Source: Xanthomonas hyacinthi (lineage in GTDB: Bacteria; Pseudomonadota; Gammaproteobacteria; Xanthomonadales; Xanthomonadaceae). Taken from it: 64,000 nt of DNA. The DNA lies in the NCBI RefSeq assembly GCF_009769165.1, contig NZ_CP043476.1:3169001-3233000 (forward strand), in the 5' to 3' direction. Made by a program: the position numbers and the translations under genes. This document shows, piece after piece, positions 47,495 to 56,637 of the stretch (the stretch's first letter is position 1; the number at the start of each line of letters is the position of its first letter). The notes under the pieces were generated by a model. The model saw nothing but the letters and a program-made list of their open reading frames with translations, searched no databases and was not told where the DNA came from.

Positions 47495-48949
47495 ATGTAC
47501 ATTCCCGCCGAATACCAGCCAGGCATCCAGCGCAACGCCGGACTGCTCGACGGCTACGCCCGATTGCTGCACGACTTCACCGCGCCGGCCGAACCCCGGC
47601 CCGCAGCAGGCCCCGGCCAGATCGCCGCGATCGTCGAAGCCACCCGCACCACGCCCGGCCACGCGCACGCCCATACCGCACGCACGCTCGCGCGCATCGC
47701 CGACGCCAATCCCGGCCTGAACGCCTTCACCCGCCTTCTCCCCGAACGCGCCCACGCCGATGCCACCCGCGTACAGGCCAGCCTGGCCGGCGGCCGCGAT
47801 GGCGGCACGCTCGCCGGCGTCCCGTTCGCGGTGAAGGACCTGTTCGACGTCGCCGGTCTGCCGACCACCGCCGGCGCCGCGATCCGCGCCGACGCCGCCC
47901 CGGCAACGCACGACGCCGGCCTCGTCCGGCGCCTGGCCGAGGCCGGCGCGATCCTGGTCGGCACCGCCAACATGGACGAGTTCGCCTACGGCTTCGCCAC
48001 CGTCAATGCGCATTACGGCACCACCCGCAACCCGCACGACACCGCGCGCCTCGCGGGCGGCTCGTCCGGCGGCTCGGCGGCGGCGGTCGCGGCCGGGCTG
48101 GTGCCGTTCGCGCTCGGCTCGGACACCAACGGCTCGATCCGCGTGCCGGCCGCGTTGTGCGGCATCTATGGCCTGCGCTCCAGCCACGGCAGCCTGCCGC
48201 TGGACGGGGTGTTCCCGTTCGTCGATGCGTTCGACGTCGCCGGCCCGTTCGCCACCTCGGTCGCCGACCTGCGCCTCGCGCACGAGGCCATGAGCGGCGC
48301 ATCGCTGCCGCCCTGCGACGCCTCCGCGCTGCGCATCGCCCGCCTCGGCGGCTGGTTCGCACGCAATCTCGATCCCGCCCTCGCCGCCGGCCTCGATGCA
48401 CTCGCCAGCCACCTCGGCGTCGCCGCCACCCGCGAGCTGCCCGATGCCCCGCGCGCGCGCGCGGCGGCCTTCGTGATGACCGCCGCCGAAGGCGGGTTCC
48501 GGCACCGCGCCGCGCTCGCCAAGGATGCCGCCGGCTTCGACCCGGCAACGCGCGACCGCCTGCTGGCCGGGCTGCAACTGCCGGCCGCGGCGATCGCCGA
48601 CGCGCAGCGTTTCGCCGCGTGGTTCGACGCTGCGATGCGCAAGCTATGGGACGAGGTCGACGTGCTGGTCGCGCCCGCAGCGCCCTGCGTGGCCCCGCGC
48701 ATCGACCAGGAGAGCATCGTGATCGACGGCCAGCCGGTGTCCGCACGCGCCAACCTCGGCCTGTTCACCCAGCCGCTTGGTCTGGCCCGCTGCCCGGTGC
48801 TGGCGGCCCCGCTCAGGCGTCCCGGCCAGTTGCCGCTGGGCGTGCAGTTGATCGCCGCGCCCGGCCGCGAGGACCGCCTGTTCGCGCTCGCCGCCAGGCT
48901 CGAACAGGATGGACCGATCGGCTACAGCGCAGCGGAGGCGCTGCGCTGA
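47495..48949 (+). CDS. Amidase-signature hydrolase, AtzE/HpxY type
   Basis: 484 residues. The Ser-cisSer-Lys triad is visible: Lys in GVPFAVKDLFDVAG (about residue 112), the Ser in LAGGSSGGSAAAVAAG (about 190) and the nucleophile in ALGSDTNGSIRVPA (about 214). NMDEFAYGFATVNAHYGTTR and LPLGVQLIAAPGREDRLF are typical of AtzE-type amidases, which with an HpxW-like enzyme act at the oxalurate/oxamate end of purine breakdown or on similar ureides. The first 45 residues (QRNAGLLDGYARLLHDFTAP) are extra and could be a vestige of the small AtzG/HpxX partner. The stop overlaps the next gene. Confidence 0.85.
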   Translation: MYIPAEYQPGIQRNAGLLDGYARLLHDFTAPAEPRPAAGPGQIAAIVEATRTTPGHAHAHTARTLARIADANPGLNAFTRLLPERAHADATRVQASLAGGRDGGTLAGVPFAVKDLFDVAGLPTTAGAAIRADAAPATHDAGLVRRLAEAGAILVGTANMDEFAYGFATVNAHYGTTRNPHDTARLAGGSSGGSAAAVAAGLVPFALGSDTNGSIRVPAALCGIYGLRSSHGSLPLDGVFPFVDAFDVAGPFATSVADLRLAHEAMSGASLPPCDASALRIARLGGWFARNLDPALAAGLDALASHLGVAATRELPDAPRARAAAFVMTAAEGGFRHRAALAKDAAGFDPATRDRLLAGLQLPAAAIADAQRFAAWFDAAMRKLWDEVDVLVAPAAPCVAPRIDQESIVIDGQPVSARANLGLFTQPLGLARCPVLAAPLRRPGQLPLGVQLIAAPGREDRLFALAARLEQDGPIGYSAAEALR

Positions 48950-50529
48950 TGCTGCACACCCTGCGCTCCCGGCGCGGCATGGTCGTCGCCCCGCACCACC
49001 TCGCCGCGCAGGCCGGGCGCGACGTGCTGCGCGACGGCGGCACGGCCATCGACGCCGCGGTCGCCACCGCCGCCTGCCTGGCCGTGGTCTACCCGCATAT
49101 GACCGGCATCGGCGGCGACGGCTTCTGGCTGATCGCCGAACCCGATGGGCGGGTGCATGCGATCGATGCCTGCGGCCGCGCCGCGCAGGCGGCCACGCCG
49201 GAGCATTACGCCGGACTGGCGGCGATCCCCTGGCGCGGCCCGGGCGCGGCCAACACCGTTGCCGGCACCGTGTCCGGCTGGGCGCTGGCGCTGCGGGGGA
49301 GCGACGCGCAGCTGCCACTGTCGCGGCTGCTCGACGACGCCATCCATCACGCTGTGGCCGGCGTGCCGGTCACCCTCGGCGGCGCCGCCATCGCCGCGGC
49401 CAAGAGCGCCGAGCTGCGCGACCAGCCCGGCGCCTATGCGGCGATCTTCGAAGCCGCCGGCCGGCCATTGCGCGAAGGCGAACTGCTGCGCCAGCCGCAG
49501 CTGGCCGCCACGCTGCAGCGCCTGGCCGCGGCCGGCCTGGACGATTTCTACCGCGGCGCGCTGGCGGCCGACATCGCCGCCGATCTGCAGGCCCTGGGCA
49601 GTCCGCTGCGCGCCGCCGATCTGGCCGCGCACCAGGCCGAGGCCAGCGTGCCGCTGTCGGTGGCGATCGCCGGCGCGCGCCTGTACAACCACGCGCCGCC
49701 GACCCAGGGCCTGGCCTCGCTGCTGATCCTGGCGCTGTTCGATCGCCTGGCCGTCGACCAGGCCGATGGCTACGCGCATCTGCATGGGCTGATCGAAGCG
49801 ACCAAGCAGGCGTTCCTGGTGCGCGACGCGCACGTCGGCGACCCGGCCTGGATGACCCTGGACGCGCAGGCGCTGCTCGACGACGCCGCGGCGCTCGACG
49901 CCATGGCCGCACGCATCGACCCGGCCCGCGCGCTGCCGTGGCCGCAACCCTCGCAGGCCGGCGACACCGTGTGGTTCGGCGCGATCGACGGCGCCGGCCG
50001 CGCGGTCAGCTGCATCCAGTCGACCTATTTCGAATTCGGTTCGGGGCTGGTGCTGCCGCGCAGCGGCATCGTCTGGCAGAACCGCGGCTGCAGCTTCCGT
50101 CTCGCCGCCGGCGGCTGCAATGCGCTGGCGCCCGGGCGCAAGCCGTTCCACACGCTCAATCCGGCGCTGGCGCGCTTCGACGACGGCCGGCTCATGGCCT
50201 ACGGCACCATGGGCGGCGAAGGCCAGCCGCAGACCCAGGCGGCGCTGTTCAGCCGCTACGCGCGCTTCGGCATGCCGCTGCAGCAGGCGCTCAGCGCGCC
50301 GCGCTGGCTGCTCGGCCGCACCTGGGGCGAGGACAGCACCACGTTGAAGCTCGAAGACCGTTTCGACCCCGCCGTGGTGCAGGCATTGCGCGCGAGCGGC
50401 CACAGCGTCGAACTGTTGCCGCCGTTCACGTCGCTGATGGGCCACGCCGGTGCAGTGCTGCGCGAGGCCGACGGCACCCTGTGCGGCGCCAGCGACCCGC
50501 GCAGCGATGGCGCGGTGGCCGGCTGGTAG
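48949..50529 (+). CDS. Gamma-glutamyltransferase-family oxamate amidohydrolase (HpxW-like)
   Basis: 526 residues, a self-cleaving Ntn hydrolase. The catalytic Thr is T340 in QAGDTVWFGAIDGAGRAVSC, and IQSTYFEFGSGLVLPRSGIV matches the HpxW branch rather than true GGT. The N-terminal part has RRGMVVAPHHLAAQAGRDVL, and GGTAIDAAVATAACLAVVYP is the usual fold opening. No signal peptide is seen, unlike periplasmic GGT, so it is cytosolic. In Klebsiella hpxW and an AtzE-type gene belong to the purine catabolism cluster. It is coupled to the amidase by overlap (TGATG). The hpxX and hpxZ partners are not seen. Confidence 0.85.
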   Translation: MLHTLRSRRGMVVAPHHLAAQAGRDVLRDGGTAIDAAVATAACLAVVYPHMTGIGGDGFWLIAEPDGRVHAIDACGRAAQAATPEHYAGLAAIPWRGPGAANTVAGTVSGWALALRGSDAQLPLSRLLDDAIHHAVAGVPVTLGGAAIAAAKSAELRDQPGAYAAIFEAAGRPLREGELLRQPQLAATLQRLAAAGLDDFYRGALAADIAADLQALGSPLRAADLAAHQAEASVPLSVAIAGARLYNHAPPTQGLASLLILALFDRLAVDQADGYAHLHGLIEATKQAFLVRDAHVGDPAWMTLDAQALLDDAAALDAMAARIDPARALPWPQPSQAGDTVWFGAIDGAGRAVSCIQSTYFEFGSGLVLPRSGIVWQNRGCSFRLAAGGCNALAPGRKPFHTLNPALARFDDGRLMAYGTMGGEGQPQTQAALFSRYARFGMPLQQALSAPRWLLGRTWGEDSTTLKLEDRFDPAVVQALRASGHSVELLPPFTSLMGHAGAVLREADGTLCGASDPRSDGAVAGW

Positions 50530-50731
50530 TCTGTTGCTTGCGTAGCGGCCGCAGACGATGGCGAGCGACCGCAACGTCGCAGTTCGCGCCCGCGCCGGAG
50601 CGCTGGCGGAGGCGGCGCCGACGGATCCGCAGCATGCGCCCGCCTCGCCGACGCTTCCGTACTATGGCGCCTGCGCACCGAAGACGGCGCGACGCGCCGA
50701 GCGCCAGGCCCAGACAGGAACCGATGCCGCT

Positions 50732-51643
50732 ATGCCGACCTTCTCCCGCTTCACCCGCTATTTCATGGAAGTGGCGCATTGGCGCAGCATCCGCCGCGCC
50801 TCCGAAGCGCTGCACGTGTCGGCCTCGGCGATCGACCGGCAGATCCTCAAGGCCGAGGAAAAGCTCGGCGTGCAGTTGTTCGAGCGCCTGCCCGGCGGAC
50901 TGCGCCTGACCAGCGCCGGCGAATTGCTGCTGGTCGACGCGCGCCGTTGGGAAAAGAGCTACCGGCGCGTCCTGGAGCAGTTCGACGAGCTGAAGGGCCT
51001 GCGCCGCGGCCACGTCGAGATCGCGATGATCGATGCATTGAGCGAAGGCATCGTGGTGGAGGTCATCGCGCAACTGATCGAGGACTATCCGGGGATCACC
51101 TTCGGCCTGCAGACCGAGGACAACCAGAAGGTCGCCGACAAGGTCATCGCTGCTGAGGTGGATTTCGGGCTGCTGCTGGACCCGGTCAGCGGCGTCGACC
51201 TGGAGGTGCTGGCCTTCGCCGAGATCCCGCTGGGCATCTGCATGCCGGTCGGCCATCCGCTCGGCGGCAGGACCAGCCTGCAGTTGAACGAGGTGCTCGA
51301 CTACCGCCTGCTGCTGCCGGCCGCGCCGTTGATCGTCAACGAACACGCCAAGGTGGTGTACCAGCGCCAGCACATCGACACGCGTCGCTGCATCCGCTGC
51401 AACGACGTGCGGACGCTGCGCTCGCTGGTCCGCCAGGGCGTCGGCGTGGGGCTGCTGTCGCAACTGGACGTGGTCGCCGACCTGGCCGAGGGCCGGCTGG
51501 CGTTCGTGCCGCTGCGCGAAGGCCTGGCCAAGCCGATGACGTTGTCGCTGTGCGTGGCGCCGCAGCGGCAGCTGTCCAAGGCCGCGCAGACGATGCTCAA
51601 GGCGCTGGCGCCGCGGGTCGAAGGCATCCTGGGCGATCGCTAG
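50732..51643 (+). CDS. LysR-family regulator at the end of the purine locus
   Basis: 303 residues. The helix-turn-helix MPTFSRFTRYFMEVAHWRSI followed by RRASEALHVSASAIDRQILK is LysR-like with an unusual DRQ in place of SRQI. The effector domain starts at about residue 90 (GHVEIAMIDALSEGIVVEVI). CAGGAA upstream is a weak ribosome site; an earlier in-frame ATG at 50558 adds low-complexity sequence and is rejected. It is co-directional with and 202 bases after HpxW, and is the natural regulator candidate for the amidase-HpxW pair. Confidence 0.9.
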   Translation: MPTFSRFTRYFMEVAHWRSIRRASEALHVSASAIDRQILKAEEKLGVQLFERLPGGLRLTSAGELLLVDARRWEKSYRRVLEQFDELKGLRRGHVEIAMIDALSEGIVVEVIAQLIEDYPGITFGLQTEDNQKVADKVIAAEVDFGLLLDPVSGVDLEVLAFAEIPLGICMPVGHPLGGRTSLQLNEVLDYRLLLPAAPLIVNEHAKVVYQRQHIDTRRCIRCNDVRTLRSLVRQGVGVGLLSQLDVVADLAEGRLAFVPLREGLAKPMTLSLCVAPQRQLSKAAQTMLKALAPRVEGILGDR

Positions 51644-51861
51644 GGCGTGTCATCCATTCTCGAGTCGGCCGCGTTGGATCTGGCGGCCTGCCAGACCCGC
51701 CCCGCAGGGCCGCGCTTGCGCGCGCACGCCACCGCGTCATCGCTCGGGCGTGGACCGATGTCCACTTCCTGCCTCTTCCTTGCCGCATGCACGCGCATGC
51801 GCGGCGCGGCCTGCTCGGGGAGTGACGACATGCCCTACATGATTGGGCCGGAATAGCGCAG

Positions 51862-52659
51862 CTATATCGCAAAAAGTCGGCGCAGTCCTAGTAATACCTG
51901 TTGCAAGGGGCCGAGCGCGTGCTCGATGGCAATGACATCATCCGGCGGCAGCGTGCGCAGTTGCCGGATCAACTGCCAGCTTCGGCTGGACCTCACCTTG
52001 CTGAGTGCCTGGAGACCTGCATCGCAGATGGTCAGGGCGGCGCGGCGCTTGTCCATCGGAGCACGCGGACCGGACGATAGACGACCCTGCTGGACCAGTC
52101 GGCGAACCGCGAGGCCGATTGTTGCCGGATGCTGCTCGATCTGGGTCCCGAGCGTGCTGATACCGATGCCGGGGCGGGCCTCGACACGCATGAGAATGGC
52201 GACTTCCAACTGGGAAATGCCGACGTCGCTGCGCTCCATCATCAGACACCTGGTCAGATTGAAAATCATCGGTCTCATTTCGTCCGCCAGGGAAAGCAGA
52301 TGTTGATCGGGGACTTCCGCCGTGGCCATGCGGGGGACCACCCGGGGACGGGAGGGCGACGAGCTGCGCATTGTCGTGTCCGACGCCTCTTGGTGCAGTG
52401 GCATCGACTGCAGGGCATCCAGGACCTTTCTCAGTACGCCACTGTGCGACCAGCGGCGCGCACGGGTGTAAACGGTGTGCCACGGGCCGTATTCGGGCGG
52501 GAGTTCCTTCCAGGGACATCCGGTTTCCATGACGTGCAGCACTGCCTCGAGTACGAGGCGGCCGGAAAGTTTGACATTGCCTCGTTCCTGCGGCAGGAAG
52601 TGCGCAACCAGGAGGAATTCCTCATCGCCAAGCCGACAGGTCGGGAGTTTAGTGTTCAC
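51862..52659 (-). CDS. Chimeric regulator: IS5-type DUF4096 domain fused to a MarR domain
   Basis: 265 residues in one uninterrupted frame from GTG at 52659. Residues about 8-85 (VKLSGRLVLEAVLHVMETG, CPWKELPPEYGPWHTVYTRA, RRWSHSGVLRKVLDALQSM) match the N-terminal domain of IS5-family transposases. After a linker, residues about 120-255 are a MarR winged helix (DVGISQLEVAILMRVEARPG, HPATIGLAVRRLVQQGRLSS, DKRRAALTICDAGLQALSKV). It lacks the transposase catalytic domain. It faces a catabolic operon and probably represses it. An internal ATG at 52329 could give a plain MarR protein. Confidence 0.8.
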   Translation of the reverse strand: MNTKLPTCRLGDEEFLLVAHFLPQERGNVKLSGRLVLEAVLHVMETGCPWKELPPEYGPWHTVYTRARRWSHSGVLRKVLDALQSMPLHQEASDTTMRSSSPSRPRVVPRMATAEVPDQHLLSLADEMRPMIFNLTRCLMMERSDVGISQLEVAILMRVEARPGIGISTLGTQIEQHPATIGLAVRRLVQQGRLSSGPRAPMDKRRAALTICDAGLQALSKVRSSRSWQLIRQLRTLPPDDVIAIEHALGPLQQVLLGLRRLFAI

Positions 52660-52670
52660 TTGTAGTGTTC
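52652..52670. promoter_or_regulatory. Candidate operator: direct GTGTTC repeats at the marR-fusion start
   Basis: GTGTTC at 52652-52657 and again at 52665-52670, 13 bases apart, overlapping the GTG start codon. The same hexamer recurs as an inverted pair at 52833-52850. Confidence 0.5.
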
Positions 52671-52832
52671 ATTCAAGTGCGGCGGGGCAGCGTTTCTGGG
52701 GGCTGACGAACCAGGGGCGTAGTTTGGGAAAAGAGAGGAAATGGCTGAAAAGGAGGGGTTATTCATGGCGCTGATGCTGATGGGGAGCATACCCGGTGAG
52801 GCTGGCCAGTGGAACATGACAAATCCCTATAT

Positions 52833-52850
52833 GAACACAAACACGTGTTC
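52833..52850. promoter_or_regulatory. Candidate operator: GAACAC-N6-GTGTTC palindrome
   Basis: Perfect six-base arms around a six-base spacer, 99 bases upstream of the TonB receptor ATG in the 289-base divergent intergenic region. Fits a dimeric MarR-type regulator. Confidence 0.55.
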
Positions 52851-52948
52851 TTTGATTTTGGACCTGCTGGGGATGAGTAATGGCGCACCGGCCTGTTTGC
52901 GCGATGTCTGGCCGGTGGAGTTCCCGACTCTCCCCACGACAGGCCATC

Positions 52949-55216
52949 ATGATTCGTACAACTTGCGCAACACGCTTGTCGCGGCTGGCGCTGGCGACCC
53001 TTCACGTTTCGGCACTGACTGCCGTGGCCGCCGTGGAGGCATATGCTGAGGAGACGGACGGCCATGCCGGTACCTCGACGGTGACGCTCGACAACGTCAC
53101 CGTGACCGCGCAGAAGCGCAAGGAGAGCATCCAGAGGGTGCCCTCCGCGGTGACCGCGGTGCTCGGCGAGCAGATCCAGGGCGACGAGCTGCGCACTACC
53201 AAGGACATCGCCAAGGAGGTTCCAGGGGCGACCTCGTGGAATGCCGAGTACCGTGCGCGTCCGCGCTTCTTTATCCGCGGCATCGGCTCCAACGAGGCCA
53301 CCAACAACGCCGTCCAGCCCATCGGCATTTACTTCGACGAGGTCTATTACCTCAACAGCTTGTTCCTCGGCGGGCCGCTGTTCGATCTGCAACGGGTCGA
53401 GGTGCTGCGCGGTCCGCAAGGTACCCTCTGGGGCAAGAACACCACTGGCGGCGCCTACAACTTCATTTCCAAGGCCCCCAGCGTGACGCCGGGCGGTTAT
53501 GCCAAGGTCGGCGTAGGCGACTATGGCCAGCGACTGCTCGAGGGAGCTTTGGGTGGCCCGCTGCTCGATGGCGTACTGGCACAGCGCTTCTCGGTCCACG
53601 ACGACGAGCGCGACGGTTGGGCGAGCAACCGCCGCAATGGACAGAACATCGGCGGGCTGCGGGACCTGGCGTTGCGCTACCAGTTGTTGGCCAACCTCAA
53701 TGCCGACACGACGGCCAGTTTGAACGTGCATGTCCGGCGTTTCAGCGGCAGTTCCACGCCCAGCTACCCGGTCACCCGCCCGGGCGTGGCGACGATCGAC
53801 GGGTATACCTCGCCCTATGTGCTCACCGGGGATCGCACGAAGGTGGACTACAGCGGCGACGATGTGGACACCGATGTCGATACCGAGGGCGCCAACCTCA
53901 AGGTCGACTGGAACATCGGCGACCTGCTGCTGACCTCCATTAGCGCCTATGACGACGGCAAGCGGGAGACGCCGGTGGGCGATTCCGGCTACACGCCACA
54001 GGCGTACTCGTACTCCTACAGCAAGAACAGCGCCCGCCAGTACAGCCAGGAACTGCGCCTGGCTTCGCCGCGCGAAGAGCGTTTCAACTGGATCGTCGGC
54101 GCCTACTATTTCGACGATCTCAATCACAACGATTCGGCCAGCGCGACGGTATACCCGGTCAGCACGACCAATCGCGCGCTGACTTACAGCCGATACCGGC
54201 AGACCACCAGGAGCAGCGCGGTGTTCGGCAGCGCCACCTACGACATCACGGACAGGTTCGCCCTGACCGCCGGTCTGCGCTATACCTCCGAGAAGGTTGG
54301 CATCGACCTGGAAACGCTCTCCTCGCGCAAGACGGTCGATGGGACGGTGCCGTTCAGCGCCGGCACCTGGTGGCGGGTGGAACAGTCGCCGCTTGCGCTG
54401 CAGTCGGTTCAGCAGCTGCATGAGAACCGCAGCTGGAACAACCTCGGCTTCGACGTCACGCCGCGCTATCAAATTAGCGACAGCCAATTGGCCTATGCCC
54501 GCATCGCCAGCGGCTATCGCTCTGGCAACTACGCTGGCGGCGCGAGCGTCAGCTCGCCACCAGTAGTCGTGAATCCGGAAAAGCTCACTGCCTACGAGAT
54601 CGGCTACAAGAGCGAATGGCTGGACGGCCGGCTCTCGGTCAACAGCGCGGTCTACTACTACGACTATCGGGACATCCAGCTGACCGTCAACCGCATCATC
54701 GACGGAACCTTTCGCTCGATCCTGGCCAACGCGGGGCAGGGCCATGTCAAGGGAGCGGAAGTGGAAGTTCGCGCGCTGCTCACCGATCACCTGGTCCTGC
54801 ACGGCAACATCAGCTCGCTGCGCACCAAATACACCGAGCTGGTCACGGGCACGACCAGCTACAAGGGCTACAACTTCGCCCGCGTGCCCAACGAGACGGG
54901 GCTGATCGGCCTGGACTACAGCCTGCCGCTGGGCAGCGGCGCGCTGAAGCTGGGCACCGACTGGTCCTATACCGGCAGGCACAACTTCAACGTCACCGAC
55001 AGGACCGATCCGTACGTCGTGCAGGAAGGGTACTGGCTGGGCACGGTGCGGGCCGGCTACGACTTCAACGGTGGTCGGACCAATGTCGGCGTATACGCGA
55101 ACAACGTGACCGACAAGGTCTACAAGATTCAAGCCCAGCTGTACTCCAATGGTTTCTACGTCACCCGTCTGGGCGATCCGCGCACCTACGGCGTCACCCT
55201 CACCACGCGCTTCTAG
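52949..55216 (+). CDS. TonB-dependent receptor of the catabolic operon
   Basis: 755 residues from the ATG at 52949, at the head of the divergent operon. Signal peptide to EAYAEE; the TonB box and plug start VTLDNVTVTAQKRKESIQRV, then SWNAEYRARPRFFIRGIGSN, VEVLRGPQGTLWGKNTTGGA and the barrel to the terminal TRF. The VTAQKR/GTLWGKN type is common among receptors for aromatic compounds, glycans or siderophores. It is followed 79 bases later by an MFS transporter. The ligand is probably the substrate of the downstream dehydrogenases and dioxygenase-like protein, inferred from context. Confidence 0.92.
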   Translation: MIRTTCATRLSRLALATLHVSALTAVAAVEAYAEETDGHAGTSTVTLDNVTVTAQKRKESIQRVPSAVTAVLGEQIQGDELRTTKDIAKEVPGATSWNAEYRARPRFFIRGIGSNEATNNAVQPIGIYFDEVYYLNSLFLGGPLFDLQRVEVLRGPQGTLWGKNTTGGAYNFISKAPSVTPGGYAKVGVGDYGQRLLEGALGGPLLDGVLAQRFSVHDDERDGWASNRRNGQNIGGLRDLALRYQLLANLNADTTASLNVHVRRFSGSSTPSYPVTRPGVATIDGYTSPYVLTGDRTKVDYSGDDVDTDVDTEGANLKVDWNIGDLLLTSISAYDDGKRETPVGDSGYTPQAYSYSYSKNSARQYSQELRLASPREERFNWIVGAYYFDDLNHNDSASATVYPVSTTNRALTYSRYRQTTRSSAVFGSATYDITDRFALTAGLRYTSEKVGIDLETLSSRKTVDGTVPFSAGTWWRVEQSPLALQSVQQLHENRSWNNLGFDVTPRYQISDSQLAYARIASGYRSGNYAGGASVSSPPVVVNPEKLTAYEIGYKSEWLDGRLSVNSAVYYYDYRDIQLTVNRIIDGTFRSILANAGQGHVKGAEVEVRALLTDHLVLHGNISSLRTKYTELVTGTTSYKGYNFARVPNETGLIGLDYSLPLGSGALKLGTDWSYTGRHNFNVTDRTDPYVVQEGYWLGTVRAGYDFNGGRTNVGVYANNVTDKVYKIQAQLYSNGFYVTRLGDPRTYGVTLTTRF

Positions 55217-55294
55217 GCAAGTCCTGTCTTCCGGCCAGCGACGGCGTCGCCGTCCCTGGCCGGCGGATATTCCCCAAAGCGAGGCATACCATCC

Positions 55295-56599
55295 ATGTCG
55301 ATTCCCGTCAGCAGCGTCGCCGAATCCGACGCCCGAACCGCTGCAGCACCCTCCGCACCCGCGGACGGGAGCGCCTGGGAAACCCATTGGTCGCTGACGG
55401 TGATGCTTCTGCTGGGCTTGATCGGCATCATCGACGCAGCGATCATCGGCGCGCTGATCACCCCGCTCAAGCAGGAGTTCTTGCTCAGCGACGAGCAACT
55501 GGCGCGGCTGTCTTCGGTGTTTAGCTTTGCCGGCATGGTAGGTGCGCCGCTGTTCGGATGGTTCGCCTCGCGGCATGGCCGCAGGACCACCATCGTGATC
55601 GGTGCGATCATCTGGAGCATCGGCTCGATCGCCTCCGGCGGCGCCGGTGGCCTGGCGAGCCTGCTGCTATGGCGGGCGTTGACCGGCTTCGGCGAGGCCG
55701 CCTACAACGGCCTGGCGCCGAGCTGGCTGGCCGACCTGTATCGGCCGCAGGCGCGGCCGCTGGTGATGGCCGCCTACATGGTGAAGAACAAGATTGGAAC
55801 CGCCGTGGCATTGGCGTTGGGAGGCTGGGCCGCTACTCGCTGGGGTTGGGAGGCTGCGTTCCTGATTGCCGGCGTCCCGGGCCTGCTGGTGGCGCTGTTG
55901 CTGCTGCAGGCCAAGGAGCCGTCGGCGGGCGTCACGGATGGGCTGCGGCTTGGCGGCGTCGGGCCGCGGCGAGTCGGTTTCAGGGAGGGCCTGTCGGTCC
56001 TGCGCTATCCCGGTTTCGTGATCCACACGGTAGCCACGTTGTTCTTCTTCGCGGGCATGATCGGGCAGGGCTGGATCCCGGCCTACCTGCATCGCACCTA
56101 TGGCACCGCCAACCAGGAGGCGTCGCTGTTCCTGGCCCAGGTGTTGCTCTACACACTGCCGGCGGGCCTGCTAGGCGGTTTTCTGGCCGGGCGCTACCTG
56201 CGCTCCCGGGCATGGGTCTTTCCGGCCTTCATGATCGCCACGATGGCATTGGCCAGCGCGCAGCTGTTCATGGCCTATACGCTAGGCGACGAACGACTCG
56301 CCCACTGGCTGATCGGCACGGGGACCGCGACGTTCGGGCTGGGCATGGGGCCGATGACCACCCTGACCATGGAAACCGTACCGCCGTCGCTGCGTCCCTA
56401 CGCGACCTTCCTGTTCGTGCCGGTGCAGGGGATCTTCGGAATCGTGGTCGCCCAGGGCTTCGGGGTCGCCTCGGATGCCTACGGACTGGACAACGCGATC
56501 CTGATTTCGCCAGCGGGCTACCTGGCTGCCGGACTGGTCTGGTTGGTGTTCCTGGTCTGGTGGAAAGCCAGCCGTTCGCGCCAATCGGCCTACTACTGA
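55295..56599 (+). CDS. MFS transporter, spinster-like
   Basis: 434 residues with 12 helices. Motif A-like sequence is FGWFASRHGRRTTIVIGAI, and LLWRALTGFGEAAYNGLAPS is the helix 4 signature of organic-acid and spinster-like transporters. A 35-residue soluble N-terminus precedes helix 1 (WSLTVMLLLGLIGIIDAAII). It probably takes the compound delivered by the TonB receptor across the inner membrane. The next gene begins 38 bases later. Confidence 0.88.
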   Translation: MSIPVSSVAESDARTAAAPSAPADGSAWETHWSLTVMLLLGLIGIIDAAIIGALITPLKQEFLLSDEQLARLSSVFSFAGMVGAPLFGWFASRHGRRTTIVIGAIIWSIGSIASGGAGGLASLLLWRALTGFGEAAYNGLAPSWLADLYRPQARPLVMAAYMVKNKIGTAVALALGGWAATRWGWEAAFLIAGVPGLLVALLLLQAKEPSAGVTDGLRLGGVGPRRVGFREGLSVLRYPGFVIHTVATLFFFAGMIGQGWIPAYLHRTYGTANQEASLFLAQVLLYTLPAGLLGGFLAGRYLRSRAWVFPAFMIATMALASAQLFMAYTLGDERLAHWLIGTGTATFGLGMGPMTTLTMETVPPSLRPYATFLFVPVQGIFGIVVAQGFGVASDAYGLDNAILISPAGYLAAGLVWLVFLVWWKASRSRQSAYY

Positions 56600-56637
56600 A
56601 CCCCTGGCGCCGCACTCCCTCCATTGCCCGATAGCGC

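Noticed and set aside
51862..52659. Complete insertion sequence at the DUF4096 domain
   Set aside because: No transposase catalytic domain, terminal inverted repeats or target duplication were found around it; the frame continues directly into MarR.
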